Source of the DNA: Patagioenas fasciata
Taxonomy: Eukaryota; Chordata; Aves; Columbiformes; Columbidae
Assembly: GCF_037038585.1 (NCBI RefSeq)
Contig: NW_027288510.1
Location: 1,059,001-1,123,000 of the forward strand
Direction: 5' to 3'
Length of the DNA stretch: 64,000 bases
How positions within the stretch are numbered: the first letter of the stretch is position 1; each line of letters starts with the position of its first letter. Below the pieces are notes generated by a model. It had not been told where the DNA came from, did no database searches, and worked only from the letters and a program-made list of their open reading frames with translations. Below are positions 14,301 through 29,300 of this stretch, piece after piece. The position numbers were made by a program, and so were the translations under genes.

Positions 14301-17300
14301 TCTCCTAATGCACCCCAGGTACCATTGGATTACTCTCATCCTTCAGGTTTGCTCGGGCCCTGAGCATCCCCAGCCCCATGTGACCGCACTGCAGCCGAGG
14401 TGGGAGCCATACCTTGTAGTCCATCTGCTCGGAGCAGTTAAACACGTACACCATGATGCCCAGGGCTCGCCCCAAATCTTTCGTAGTCTCCGTCTTGCCA
14501 GTGCCCGCAGGGCCTGCAGGTGCTCCGCTCATGGTCAGGTGCAGTGACTGGGTCAGGGTGATGTAACATCTGTCACAGTGAATGATGAATGAAAAAAGGA
14601 AATATGTCCAATAGGTCAACTGTGGGCTGCAGGGCAATAGCACTAGAGCATTGCACTCAGCAGAGCCTCTCCTCTGAAAAGCTGTACGTGAGCAGGGGTC
14701 ATGTCTGAGCTGAAAGCCTTCTTGGCATTAATTACCACCTCTGCTCAGCTCTGTTTTCTCCAAGAGATACTCATCTTCCACCAAGGTCTGCCCAAACCTC
14801 TTCATGTCCAGCTTGTGTTCTCTCTGGATCCTCATACAACTCATGGATATTGGGCACATCTCAGGCAGCATGAGAAAAGGACAGCTTTTCTGGAAGACCT
14901 GTCACTGACAGAAACCTGCTCAGGTGGCCTATGAGTGAACCCAACTCAAAGCTGCAGCAAGTCCCAAAGTTTCTCCATCATGTTGATGATGGACACTGGG
15001 GTGGTGTCCACATGTGAGTATCTATACTACCTGTATAAGCCACAGAGGTGTAGTCAATATAGCCAACAAAACCTGATGATACCTGGGGGCTTGACGCAGC
15101 TGACTAACACAGGTGACTAGAGCCACCTGAGATGCTCTTGGTTGCTGAAATGTCACATAGGGTGGAGAGATATGACAAGGGGTCCATAGGAGACTTTTAC
15201 ACTTCTGGATTGGCAGCTGGAAGCCAGGTGGGACAACACAGAGTATCTCAAGTAAGCCTAGGTGTCCCCACTGAGGCAACCAGGTAGATGTCTGCTTCAA
15301 GATGGGATGAAAGCTCTCTAGACTCACCAGCTTTATGGACTGTGGACATCTTGTGCACAGGAAGACACCCACAAGTGTTTTAATGTGTGAGCTGAATCCC
15401 ACCCAGGGATCTGATGTACAAATTCCCCAGAGGGTACCACCAAAAACCAGATAAGAGTTAGAGCTCGACCACTGGAGTGCTGGGACATGGAGACAGAACA
15501 AGAGGGATACAGGTGTCTGAACTAAATCCATCTTTGGTTGGCATCTCTCTCTCTACCTGTGTGGCAAAGCCCAGCTATGACATTGTGTCCCAGGGACTTA
15601 CCTGTCGGTCAGCGGAGTGATCACAGGCCGAGGGGTATTGCCAAGGTATTCACAGGAGTACAGGAACTGGGCGTCACAGATGTTGGCAAAGCAGTGCCGT
15701 TCCTCATCTGACCATCTGTGCCGGAGCTGTGACAGCCAAATGAAGGCCTGGGCATTGTCCACCTGCAACACACCCACAAACACCATCACAGGAAGGCCGG
15801 GGATGCCAAACACATGCAGCTCGGGGGCCAAAATAGCGACTGCTATAAAATGTTCATGGGGGATGACTGGTCCTCACTGCAAGGCAGGTGTGGTGAGGAA
15901 GGCCGCCTCCTTGCAATGCGGTGAGAAATGTCACCTCCCCATCTCCCATCAGTAAAGGGGAGGAACCAAATTAGTGACCACATTGGTGGGAGAGGAAAAA
16001 ATTAATGGCCAAGAGAAAGAGCCTTACAAAAAGACTCCTGAATAGATTTAAGAAGCAGCAAGTCATGAAGAAGGTCTCATAACGCAACCAGAGTGAGAGA
16101 AGGAGCAGAGGCCATCTAGACAAGGAAGAGGTTGCAGACAGCACCACGGAAACAGACTGGGGACAGGTGGACAAAGACAGGCATGGCCAGCGCTCTCTGC
16201 ACAACCAGCAGGCAGGTCCAGATGCATCACTTCACGCCAGGCTGGACCGAGGCACCACTGAGCCCAGCTGAGCCTTGAAGACAGAAACCCTGTGAGCAGC
16301 CTGGCTGCCTCTGAGATGACACAGATGAGGGAAGAGCCACAACCCAATACATTCAGGGCATCTTCCCACCCACCTGCAAGGCTAAACACTTGGCATGGTG
16401 CCAGGGACAGGGGAGTAGTGTGGGAGAGGTGTTGCAGGAGAAGGGAGTCCCACATAAGTCCCTGTGGCCCCACACCAGACAAAGGACGCTACAAAGAACA
16501 AAGCTTGAATGCTTTTTCTTACTTTCTAAAGTCAAAACTGAGACTGAGTCCAGCAGCCTCCCAACACAGCACCATCATCCACCAGCACATGTCTTGGCAC
16601 CAGGACGCAGTGCCGCGCTCTCACTCCTGGTGTGAATCTGCAGCAACTACAAGTTGGTGTTGCAGGGCCATGACACAGCACAGCTCTGCAGGCTTACAGG
16701 GGCTTTCTGCACACTTACTACAAACATTGTAGAAATAAATTTAGTCATACGTCTCCCACTGAGACCGGCAGTGATCTGAATGGCCAGTGGTTGGGCCCCC
16801 TGAAGCCCCCTCTCCAGCACCCACAGAACTGTGCTGAACTGCCAACACCAACCTTCTGTGCTATCATCTTTGCCACCACATCCCGAGCATGCACGTCGAT
16901 GGTGCAAATGGTCATGATTTTCTGTCTGTCGCCCTTGGAGAGCTGCCCGATCAGCATGGTAACGAGGGTGTTCAGCTGGGTCACTTGCTTCTTGTGATAT
17001 TCCTTCATCGCATTCTCGTAGCCTTCCTCCACCCTGGCAAAGGCAATCCCAACCTCGGTTGTCCACCAGATCTGGGTGCAGCAAAGCGCCACCTAGGGAA
17101 ATAGGCTGGTTCAGTATCAGGGAAAATACCAAAGCTTCCTTATGTTCAAGAGTGTCGGATCCACAGGGAGATCAAGGATGAAACATCCGTGACATGAAAT
17201 TAAGTATTTTTTCATACAGCAGTCACAGCAGACAGTACAACAAGGATCTGCTCCATGACATTCATTTAAAACACCATATCAGTGATAGACACATTTAGCA

Positions 17301-20300
17301 GCTAGTTATAAGTAAATCAGCACCTTTCACATGCCTGACACAGCAGAGGAGGAAGAGTTGGAGACCACGAGGTTGTCAGAGGTGCATCTGAGGGGCTCTT
17401 CACTCTTATCAGGCCTCACCACTTTGCCTTCCTGCTGCACCTCTCACTGCTCTGGCTGTACAGACTGCACTGCCCAAGCCCCTGGGCTCTGTCACCCAAC
17501 CAAGAGCCCCAACCAGAGCATGGAGCTCAGCCTGAAAACTCCATCAGGAGACCGCCAGGATAAAGGACAACTCATCCTCCCTCTCTCCTGGATAGCAAGG
17601 TGGAGGCCAGAAACATGCCTGTCCACAGCTGCTGAAAGAAGGGAAGGGCAGGACTGATGGGGAACCCAAGAGCTACCTTTCCACGAGCCAGCCTGAGTGG
17701 TGATAAGAAGCAGTGGCAGATACCTGGGCAGGATAGTCAAAGAGCCATTGTTCCCTTGGTTTTTCCTCATAAGCCATGACGGCTTCTGTCATCTCATCTC
17801 TCACAGTAGCCCTCATGCTGTCTAGTACATGACTGAGCCAGACTTCAACCTGGAAAAGAGATTAAATCCCAGTAACACATTTGCTCTTCTTAAGTGCCTT
17901 TGGTAATTAGTGAAGATAGGAAATGAGGCAAGCATCTCAGTTCTCTTTAGACTGGACATGAGGGAAAGGTTCTTCACCCAGAGGTGCTGGACACTGAACA
18001 GGCTCCCAGGGAGGTGTCACAGCCCCAACCTGACAGTGTTCAAGGAGAGACTGGACAACGTCCTCAGACACACGGGGTGACCTGTGGGGTTGTCACTGCA
18101 GGGACAGGACTTGGACTCCATGATCCTGGTGGGTCCCTTCCAGCTCAGGACATTCTATGAGTTAACCAAACCTCACAGCCTCCTTCAGACTGGGTAGATT
18201 TGGCTAATTCTGGTACTGTAGGATTAGCATCTACTTCCAGACACCAAGAACAGAAGACAGATTTTTTTCTTGAACTCTAGCTACAGGAGGAACCAAAATG
18301 AACTCCGTCAATGAATAATTTGGTCAGGTGTGTTCCACCTCCAGGCCATGACAGAATCCCTGGTGGGATGTGGGCAGTCTGCCAGCAGCAGAAGAAAGAT
18401 GCTGCCAAACTTGGGAACACAATTCCTGCTGAATTTCATATTTCACAGGCAAAGCCCTCAACAAGAAGACAGACTGAACGCAGCAAGCTCCATCGCTGGG
18501 GAGCTCAGTAGCCGGTATTACGTACTTTAGCTTCCTGTAATAGACCATGCAGAAAGGTGAAACTACCAGGATAGATAAGCTGAGCAGTAGCTTGATTCTT
18601 ACATTTCATACTTTCACTCGTGGTATGAAATAATGAAGACTTGAGAAACAGGTAAAAGGCCTTCTCCTGCCAAACACACCCGTGCAGAGGTACTATGGAA
18701 TAGCTTAGTCTCTTTTCAGTCTGCATCCCCTCCCTCACCGAGGATATTTGTAGCAAGCTTTAAGACTAACCTTCAAAAGGTCTTAGAAAAAATCAAATTA
18801 AAAACCTAGTCAGAAAAATGGCACAGCTCTTTCTCTCACAGTGGACTGCGACATCCACGTCCCCCCTTAGTGAGGACCTATCCAGAGTGACACGAAAGGT
18901 TGTGGTGTAAGGAGGTACTAAATCACCACCTCTTCCAGCTTTTCTCACGCACCAAGGGAGAGCAGTGAAGCTCTGTGACGTCTTGGCAAGGGATCTCACA
19001 CGAGGGGCAGGGGAGCAGACTCCACCGGACAGTTTTGATAGACAAGGACTTCCCTCTCACCTGCCCACTGCAGTCACAGGGCTCGCTGAAGCTGACGTAC
19101 TCCTCCTCTCTACTGTACATTCCCAGGCCAACCTTGGTTGGCTTTTGCTCAGAGTCCAGCTGGAATTTCATCCTGGCCAAGCTGTCAAAGAGTTTGGAAA
19201 GATGACGTTGCACCTGCAAAACGGGTTGTGTAAATAAAGCAACCGAGATAGGACGAGCGGAATGAAGATCACTATACATGTCACAAGCAAAATCATGTTA
19301 ACAAAATATCTTGGATATTTAGGTAGCACCACATCTTCTCAAATGTGGCCAACATACTGCCAACAAAAGCCTCTTGCTGTCTCTTGTAATACTTCCACCT
19401 ATTTCTACGTAATTTAGAAAACAGACATGCCTTAATAAATCATGTTTCTCCATTGGGAAATCTTCCATACAGAGCAAAAGCATAGAAAACATTGAAACAC
19501 CTCATGACTCCTACCCCAAATTTCCCTACATGTAGTGATGAGAAGTCTGTAGCCATTTCTCCACCTCATCCTATTCTCAGCACAACGTGGAGTTTTCTTC
19601 ACTATGAACTTTCCTGTTTTTCCACTACTAGAAACTGATTTTGTGCTAGTGAAATATCCTAAATTCTCTTTCATGGAGAAGAAAGATCTTTATTTCTGCC
19701 TAAGACCTATGATAAACAGCCCAGACCTCCTATAGAACAACCATGTTCACCAAAAGCACTCTTCCAGAAGGAAAAGAATAATTCAGTTCTTTCCTGTTCA
19801 CCTCCATCTGAGTCTGCAAAGCCAACAGGGAGATGCTGTGGGCTCTCAACATCAGCATCTGCCTGCTGGGAGCTGAGCAGGTCACCAGCACTTCTTCCAG
19901 ACCACTGCGTAACACACAACTGCATCACTGCGCGCCCCACGCCAATGAAGGTGAGATTCTCCTAGGATTGACGTCCCCACAGAAAGGGGAAGCTCCCAAA
20001 GCAGTCCCAGACAGGAGCTGCCTCTCTCAATTACAGCAGAGAGGTAGAAAAACTCCCATAGGGGAGATGAGAAATGAGGGAAAGGGACCTGGGGGTCCTG
20101 GGGACAGCAGGGTGACCATGAGCCAGCACTGGGCCCTTGTGGCCAGGAAGCCAATGGTACCTGGGGTGGGTTAGAAGGGGGTGGTCAGTAGGTCAGAGAG
20201 GCTCTCCTGCCCCTCTGCTCTGCCCTGGGGAGACCACATCTGGAATATTGTGTCCAGTTGTGGCCCCTCAGCTCCAGAAGGACAGGGAACTGCTGGAGAG

Positions 20301-23300
20301 AGTCCAGCGCAGCCACCAAGATGCTGAAGGGAGTGGAGCATCTCCCGTGTGAGGAAAGGCTGAGGGAGCTGGGGCTCTGGAGCTGGAGAAGAGGAGACAG
20401 AGGGGGGACTCATTCATGTTTACAGATATATAAAGGGGGAGTGTCAGGAGGATGGAGCCAGGCTCTCCTCGGTGACAACCAGTGACAGGACAAGGGGGAA
20501 TGGGTTCAAACTGGAACACAGGAGGTTTCACTTAAATTTGAGAAGAAACTTCTTCTCAGTGAGGGTGTCAGAGCCTGGCCCAGGCTGCCCAGGGAGGTTG
20601 TGGAGTCTCCTTCTGTGCAGACATTCAAACCCGCCTGGACACCTTCCTGTGGAACCTCAGCTGGGTGTTCCTGCTCCATGGGGGGATTGCACTGGATGAG
20701 CTTTCCAGGTCCCTTCAACCCCTGACATTCTGGGATTCTGCGTGAGATGCCCAATGCTCTGATGCTTTCAGAGAAGGAAGGGTGGAGGTGGATTTGTCCA
20801 TCTAATTCTGACTCACTGACTCACAAAGAACTACAACCCTCCCTCTCATGAGCTGTGCTGCAAGTGGACGCAGCTTCTCACACACATACAAGCAGGGCCA
20901 AACCCTGGGAGGTGCTAAGTGACTCTGAGAAGCACAGGGCACTCAGCATCCCCCCAGATCACAGAATCATTTTGGGTGGAAGAAACCCTCAGGATCAAGT
21001 CCAGCCATACCCTAGCTCTGGCACTAATCCATGTCCCTAAGAACCTCGTCTAAATGTCTTTTAAACCCCTCCAGGGACGGTGACTCCAGCACTGCCCTGG
21101 GCAGCCTGTTCCCATGCCCCACAGCCCTTTCTGGGAAGAATTTTTTTACAATATCCAATCTGAACCTCCCCTGGCACAACTTGAGGCCATTAAGCGTATC
21201 TTGAGGCCATAAGCTTCTCTCTTTTCAAACCGTAAGTAAACCGTAGAAACTTTTTCTTACATGTAGAAGCTTCTGGTCACAAATCCCCAGCTGCCCCTTC
21301 CCAGACCCTGTCCAGTCTGGAGGGTTCGGACACAACCCCAGCACTTGCTGCGATCCTGCTGCCAGAGCCCGAGCGCACCTGAATCTGCACAAGTTCAGCA
21401 CCCAGTTCACGAGGATAATGTCATTGTGTATTTAATCCTCCTTTAGGAATCATCAGACTTTGAAACTACATTGGGAAGGCTGAGAGTGTATCTATGTATG
21501 ATACTGCTTGACATATACTTTGATTTTCCTGCAAATACTTTTGAATAACAGAAAACACCAGGAATTTCTTCTTACTCAACAGAGCATTTCAACACAGTAT
21601 CTTTGCTTCCTGTGTTTTTTTTTTCCTCTTCATTTTAAATATCAATCAACTATGTATTTATGATACTCTGTGGGCTGAAATCACCCAGCAGCAGACACAG
21701 ATAGAAGCAGCGTTAAAGGTTAGAGGTAAACAACAGCATTTCCAAATACACATGCAAACCTGCTCCATTCCTGTGCTCACATCAATACTGAAAATGGTGG
21801 AAAGCCTGAAGAAAGTGAAAATACTCGCTACCAAAAGACAGAATTAGGACTTTGTTCATCATCCAACACTCGCCTTTTGCTGTGAACGTTTTGACTGGTT
21901 TTATGCACCAACCTCTGAATAAAAGATGCGTCCCAAACAAGGCCAAGCAGAGCTGTGCAGGGGTGGGTGGCAACCCAAGGAAGTCCTGCCTTGGCCACAG
22001 CCACTGTCTGACCACCAGCTGTCTTACCTCTTCCAGGCTGTGTTCTGCTCTTCCCCTGTAAACAGGCCATCCCAAAGACCTTTGCATGGGGGAAGGAAGA
22101 AGTGGCTGACTAGCAGATGTCTCCTCTGCCTAAAAACAGAGACGTCTCCAAGCCCTCGGTTGTCAACACTGTCACATTTGAACGATCGGTCTGTGGCTCT
22201 TTCAACAACAGATGCTGTTTGCTGGCATCCCAGCTTGGGGAACCAAGCTCAGCAACAAGTTTTGGCTGAGATCCTCAAGAAATGGTTTCCCCCAACCTCA
22301 CTGTATCCCAGCAGAAACAAACCCACTGTTTTTATGGTATCAAGAACATAGCTCTGCTCTGTGCAGTGCTTTCAGAACCATCTGCAAGCATCACCAGGGA
22401 CAGATGGGACAACATACAGTGTGCGCATTGCCTTTCAGAGACGACAGATGAAGGCCAGCAGTGAAAGAGTTATTGTTAATCCAAGTGAGGGTGGGAGAAA
22501 AGGCACTCAAGAAAGGATAAGCTACAGCTGAGTCCCTAGACAGCATCTTCCACCCTGACATTACTGACAGCTGGAAAATGTGAAGGTGACATAGTGCAAG
22601 GCTTACCAGCTGTGGGTTGGTGCCATTGGAAAGAATATCCAATAAATCTGCTGAAGAAACAAAGTAAAATCTGGGAAAGGCCAATCTTTTCATGTCCAAA
22701 TATTCAGCCAAAGCCTTCTCACACAGGGACAACCTGGGGAGAAGAGCAGAAAAATAGAGCCCAGGACAGGCGGGTGAATATCCTTTAATGTGTCGTGCTA
22801 CAGTTTGGGTTATCGAGCAGATTCTCCCCTCCCATGGGGAAATGCCAGACATGAGCTGAGCCTGCAGGCTGGTCCTTTACAGCATTTTCCAAATAGATAA
22901 CAAAGCACATAGTAACTCATAGATCTCTCTCCACTCCCAAGGGTCAAACAGACAAAGAGTCAGAGAATCCTCACCAAAAAGCAGAAACACAGGTGGAAGA
23001 AGAGGCTAGAAAGGCTTTGCAGTCTGACTTACTGTTTTAGACAAGCTCTCAACTGCCACAGGTGATTTCACACTAGGATGAAAGTTTCCAAAACTGCTTT
23101 TATTCTAATGAGCACATTTTAAAGTCTGATTCAAACCTACTCAGCTTTTTGTGCTTGTGAAGCCTGAAAAGAAACTTGTTTGCTCCGTTCTAAAACGAAT
23201 CTCTCAGTGTTTACATGTTAAACTGCTGCTGAGCTTTCAAAGTTCATAAATAACATGCAGTTAGTCCTCTGTGGGGAACACGGGCCTTATCTGTTTAGGA

Positions 23301-26300
23301 AGTAAAATTAGATCTCTATTTTAAATGGATAGTTATTACTGACACAACAGCTATCACGTTAACTTGTTAGGTGTGTTCCAGGTAGAGTAGCTCATATGTT
23401 AGGTGAGAACTGTATCCATCTCTGGACATTAAGGTCTTTCTCAGGGAGTTTAGTTATACCATCTGTGAAGGGTACACACACAAAGATAATTTTGTTAATT
23501 AAAGCACATGGGATCAGCTCTGCTGCAGATATCCCTGCTTGGACTGCTAAATAGATATTTAAGACACCAAATTTGGGGTGGCAGTGAGGCCACATGTTAT
23601 TAAAACCAACTGAGCGCCTAGCTTTGTATGTGTGCAAATCAATATTCAAGATAAGAGTTTGCACATACGCAAAGCCAGAATCCACCTTGGGGGCTTCAGG
23701 GTGATGGATCATGAATAAAAAGACTCAATGTGTGAATGCAAAGAACGCACAGTCCAGAAGGAAAGCCTTGGAGCACAGGTTAAACCAACTTATTAGAGCT
23801 GATCCCAGTCTCTGACAAAATCCTGGGACTGAAGTTGTACCTACCTACTCTGAATGTCCTCCAGTTGTTGGGACAGACCTGGTTTATTGGTGGCCTCAAC
23901 CACATTTGGGGTTTTCTGAGTTTCATAGGCCAGTTCTTTAAAGTCCGCATCAATCCCTTCAAAGCGTTTGGAGTCCTAAAAAGCAACACAAACATGTTCA
24001 TGGTAAAACATGGATTTTGTGCTAAAGGTCTCCATCCTCTGGGTGCTGTCTTTGGGTTGAGGGGAAAACCTTCTGTCCAGTGCAGACAGGGACCCCTCCA
24101 CCATTCCAGAATGGCTCTTCCACTGACTTGCCTGAAACTAGTCTGCAAACAGGCACTTGCCTTCTTGTCACTGTATCCCAAAGGGGTTGTGGATAAAGCG
24201 CTCCATGCAGGAGGCAATGTCTAGGACCAACCATTTTCATGGGATTTAATTCCCCTTGGAAAACCTCATAAATCTCTCTCTCCCATGTCCAGGTGAAGTA
24301 CCAAGTTTCCCTGGCTGCAGCAGCAGGAGATGCTCCCACACCGTGGAAAGGCTACCAGCCTCATGTGAGTGCACTCCTCCCCTCCTGCTACAGCACAGGA
24401 ATCCCAACACCCATCCACAAAACGGGTATGATGACTCTTGTAGAGGAGAGCCCTTCCTTGCCTTCAATGAGGGTATGGAAACCCCATGTCAGCACCGGAG
24501 GCCCACGTCAACAATTATGCTCCATATCTAACAGGGACTCTGAATTTCTGGAGCTAAACACTGAAGAATAAAGCAAGCTATGTTCAAAACATCTCTGCTC
24601 CTCCCTTCTTCCCAGGTCAGGCCTCCTAAGTGAGGCGGGACACTGAACAAGTGTTCCAAGCAGTCCAGGCAACACTTCCACGCTACCCTGTGTTCAGCCC
24701 CAGGAGCAAGGCTCCATCTGGAAGGTTGAGCCCTCCCTACACTCACGCCACAGATCCAGCTCCAGGTGAGCATCCCACAGCCTGTCAGCACATCCCCCCA
24801 GCCCTGGATGCATCCTGAGGGTGCTCAGCTACAGAGACTTTGAGCTTCAGTCTTTCTTTTACGGAAGAGAAGCTGCTGACTGAGCCACCTGTGTCCCTGG
24901 AGCCAAGAGGGCCCCGTGTCCTGGTGCATCCAGCACAGCACGGCCAGCCGGGCAGGGAGGGGATTGTCCCGCTCTGCTCTGTGCTGGGGCGGCCTCACCT
25001 GCAGCATTCACTGTGTGCAGGGCTGGGGACACAGGAGAAAAGGAGATAAAGCTACTGGAGGGTGTCCAGAGGAGGGACATGAACTTGGTGAAGGGTTCGG
25101 AGGGGAAACCGTATGAGGAGCGGCTGAAGTCCCTGGGTTTGCTCAGCTGGAGCAGAGCAGACTGAGGGCAGAGCTCATGGGGCTGCAGGTTCCTCAGCAG
25201 GAGCAGGAGGGGCAGGGCTGAGCTCTTCTCTGTGACAGTGACAGAGCCCAGGGAATGGCAGAAGATGTGCCAGGGAGGGCAGTGGGACATGAGGAAAAGG
25301 TTCTTCACCCAGAGGTGCTGGACACTGAACAGGCTCCCAGGGAGGGGTCACAGCCCCAACCTGACAGTGTTCAAGGAGAGACTGGGCAATGTCCTCAGAC
25401 ACACGGTGTGAACTGTGGGGTTGTCATTGCAGGGACAGGAGTTGGACTTGACAATCCTGATGGGTCCTTCCAAGTCAGGACATCCTATGGTTCTATGGTT
25501 CATACCACTGCCAGACAGCTACTGAGATGCAGACAGCTGCCCAGCAGGATGCAAATGTAAATCATGATGCAATTTCATACATGACATTAGATAGCTCCTG
25601 GATATTAAGAGCTTGCTGGCACATGGTACAGCCTCAGGGCACTGGTTATCAGCACCTGTATATATTGCCCAGTGAGCGAGGTGTGCCCAGATTCACAGAA
25701 TCATTTAGCTGGAGGAGACCATTGAGATCACTGAGTCCAACCATAACCTAAATCTAGTACTAAACCATGTTCCTCATCTATACATCTTCCAGGGATGGTG
25801 ACTCCAGCACTGCCCTGGGCAGCCTGTTCCAATGCCCCACAGCCCTTTGGGGAAGAAATTGTTCCCCAGATCCAACCTCAACCTCCCCTGGCGCAACTTG
25901 AGGCCGTTTCCTCTGCTCCTGGCGCTTGTTCCTGGGGAGCAGAGCCCGACCCCCCCTGGCTCCAAGCTCCCTTCAGGCAGTTCAGAGATCAGAAGGTCTC
26001 CCCTCAGCTCCTGTTCTCCAGCTGAACCCCCCAGGTCCCTCAGCCGCTCCCATCACACTTGTGCTCCAGCCCCTCACCAGCTCCATTCCCTTCTCTCAAC
26101 TTGCTCCAGCACCACAAGGGCTTTCTTGGTGTGAGGGGCCAAAAACTGCCCCCAGGACACTCAGCACAGCGTGCTCTCTGAAGCAGATGGAGGAACAGTC
26201 CAAGCAGAGCAGAGTGCAGGGTTGGAGACAGAACAGTGTGTTGTCCAGGGGTCAATGGGCTGCGCACATCCCCTCGTGGGTGTTCGTCCCACAGTGGTGC

Positions 26301-29300
26301 TGTCAGCGATGCTGCTCGTGAACAGGGACGGGGGTCACACAGCCAACTGTGGGTCACTCGTGAGTGAAAGGCAGGTTCCTCCACAGGGCTGCGAGTGGTC
26401 CAGCGGGGCCAGGAACAAGCTTGGAAGATTTTCTAAATAATCAAGAGAATAGGGAATAAGACTGGAAGCTGGACTCAAAGACAGCCCTGAGGAGGTCACA
26501 ACCCTGAGGAGGGCATCAGTGACAACTCTGCTCAATTTTCTGAAGCTGAAGTGGGAGAAGAGCTGCTCTCCTGCTGCACCAGCACTGGAGGCAGGGAAGC
26601 GGATACTGCAAAGCTGCCTGGTCCAGCTCTGATTTGACAATTTGCACCATCTGAGTAATTATCTCCGTCTTCTCCCCTCCAAGGAAAGAGGGAACATGCC
26701 TGTATCACTGAAGGAAGCCAGCAGCCTCCTGCTCAGCCTCCAGGAACTCTGCATCTGCTGTGCAATGGTGGAGGGGAGGAAAAACAGTTTCTCAGCAGGG
26801 TTCAGGCACAACCAACAGTACAAAAACATCCTGGGGCAACACTGGGGAAACTGCTGTAGCATTAAGGGAGCCTCCAAGAAAGCAATGCAGCAAGAGAACA
26901 GTCCTGCTTGGGGGAACACGGCAATATAGACAACCTTCTTCTGTGTAATGGAGGCTCTTCTTCAACGCTTTCCACACAGGAAAAATAGGATTTGGGATTT
27001 CATACCTTAGGAAGCTGTGCCCGTATATCTTCTGAGCCTATGAATATGCTCTCCAAGTGAGACCACGTACGCTGCACTTCGAACCAGAGAGAAATGACGG
27101 AATCTGTTGTGGACAGCTTCCTCTGCCATATGGACACTTCCTCCAAGAAGAAAGCAATACATTTGGATGTCATTAAATTCTGCAGCTGCACCTGGTTGTC
27201 TTCTAAAGTTTCTATGAGTTCCTCGTCTGACTTCAGCAACGGGATGTTCGTCCGGGGGTGAGGCTCATACTGAAACTCCATGGTGCTCCAACTCATTTTT
27301 AGCTCCTTCAGGACTTTCTCCATACTCATTTCTCGTACCGCTTTGTCCACAATGCCACGAACCTCATCCTCAAAGTTATGGAGGTTGAGCTTCAGGAGGT
27401 CAGCCAGCGTGGTGTCCGAGTCCATCACAAACCTCACACCCGTCACCTGCATCAGCTGATTCCAGTGCCTTTCCCTAATGGCGGGATTTTGAAGTTCTGC
27501 CACAGCTTTCAGGGCCGTCAGCATGTTCTTCACCTTGCTGTCCAGCCCAGTGAAAGCATCCCACGCCCTCACCTCCTTATCCAAATTCCGAATCTCTCTT
27601 GCAAACTTTTTACACTCCAGATCCATGTTTTCCACGTTAATATCCGCCCATTTGGTGGTCTGCCAGTCATCAAGGCAAGTGCCCACAAGGGAGATCATAT
27701 CCCAGAGCTCTTTGAGAAGACACAGCTCCTTTCGGCACTGCTTCAGTTGTTTATAGTCTGGCACTATGACTTCAAACAGACCAGCTGATTCATAAATCGA
27801 GGTCATGGCTGACTCCATTTGTTTAATGTCAATGTGCTTTGTATCCAGCAGTTGATAAGGCTTTTTGGTGTCAAACCTAGAAAGAAATGTTTATTCTTCA
27901 TAAGTGATATTGTAACAACTTCTAAAGAAAACATAAAACGAATGGTGCCTCTGAGACACAAAGCAGACATGATACATCTATAGTACCCATTGATGGTGCA
28001 GCCACATGGCACTGCTGACAACCCCTTTAAGCAATATTGTGCACTCAGCATCCAGATTGAATCTCTTGCTAACACCTTACAGTGTTTGCAGGGACAAAAC
28101 ACCCAGGGCATAACAGATACAACACCGTGAGCAGGTAGGAAATGTATGCAAGGGTTCAAGAACACATCCTCAGGACACTCCGAGATGATCCCATGAAGCT
28201 TTTCTTCCTCAGGGCTTCTCTGATGTTATAATTTCACTGTACCTGAATGGTGCTTCTTTCCGAAATCGCTCTCTGAATCTGTGTTGCTCAACATCAAACG
28301 CCGCACAGCTCTTGCGCACAACTGTCATTTCGTTCGCCTGCAGAGGAGCCACATGCTGCTTCACAGCTATCGCCAGCTTCTTTATATTGTTCCATTTTTC
28401 TGGCAGCTCCTGCAAGCAAAATTTAAATGACGGTAGGCAGTATTTGCTATTTGATATAAGATGTGACTGATCTGTTTATGGACAATCACAGAACAGGAAA
28501 AGCAACAGATTCCATGCCTAAAACTGCAAGGAAGTTTTGTTGTGATGCAAAAGCTAAACACAATTTGGGATAAAACTTATCAGTTATCCACAATTTTGAA
28601 GACGAATGAAGACTGAGACTTTAAAACTGACTGCTCTGATTGCAAAAACATGTTAAATAACTTCAGAAGAAGGGTCCCAGACCAGATCCTGGGCTCCCAG
28701 GATGGCTCAGTGGTTGAGAGAGCACAGTTCTCCTGACACCGAGCCCAGCGGGACCCAGAGCTGGCTGGAGGCAGGAGGGTGGGCTGAGGATGCAAGTTCA
28801 TCAGATCGTCCGGCTTCCCAGAGCTAATTAAGAAACAGAGCCTGGGAAATTTCCAGCCAGCTCTTAGAGCAGAAGATATTATGCCAGAAGGACTTCTACA
28901 GAGCTTTCTGGGGCAAATCCCTCCAGCCTGCCTGTATAATATTAGTACTAAATAAGACAGTTTCTTTCTCAGGACTGCATCCAAGCTGCTGGTGCACAGC
29001 ACTGCTAACAATCCACCCTTTGCACCTGGGATTTTATTTAGAAAGAGATTTGATTTCTTCTCTTCTCACTAGACTTCTCGAGCCAAATCCTCACCCCAGA
29101 CAGTGACACCAGCCAGGGCTCTGCTGTCCTCAAGTCCCACAGCTTTGCTCTCCCACTTCCCCAGGTACTGTGCCAGCCTACAGGAAAGACTTTGGGCTTC
29201 TTTTCATCCCAGTGCACATAGTTGAGAAGACTAATGGAGATGCACCAACACTATGCAAAGAAGCGAAATAACCTGGAGGCAGCAGAGGCGGCCAGAGCAG

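Noticed and set aside
27378-27788. 136-residue plus-strand open frame
   Set aside because: Antisense shadow of DNAH9 exon 20, where the minus frame is clearly dynein.
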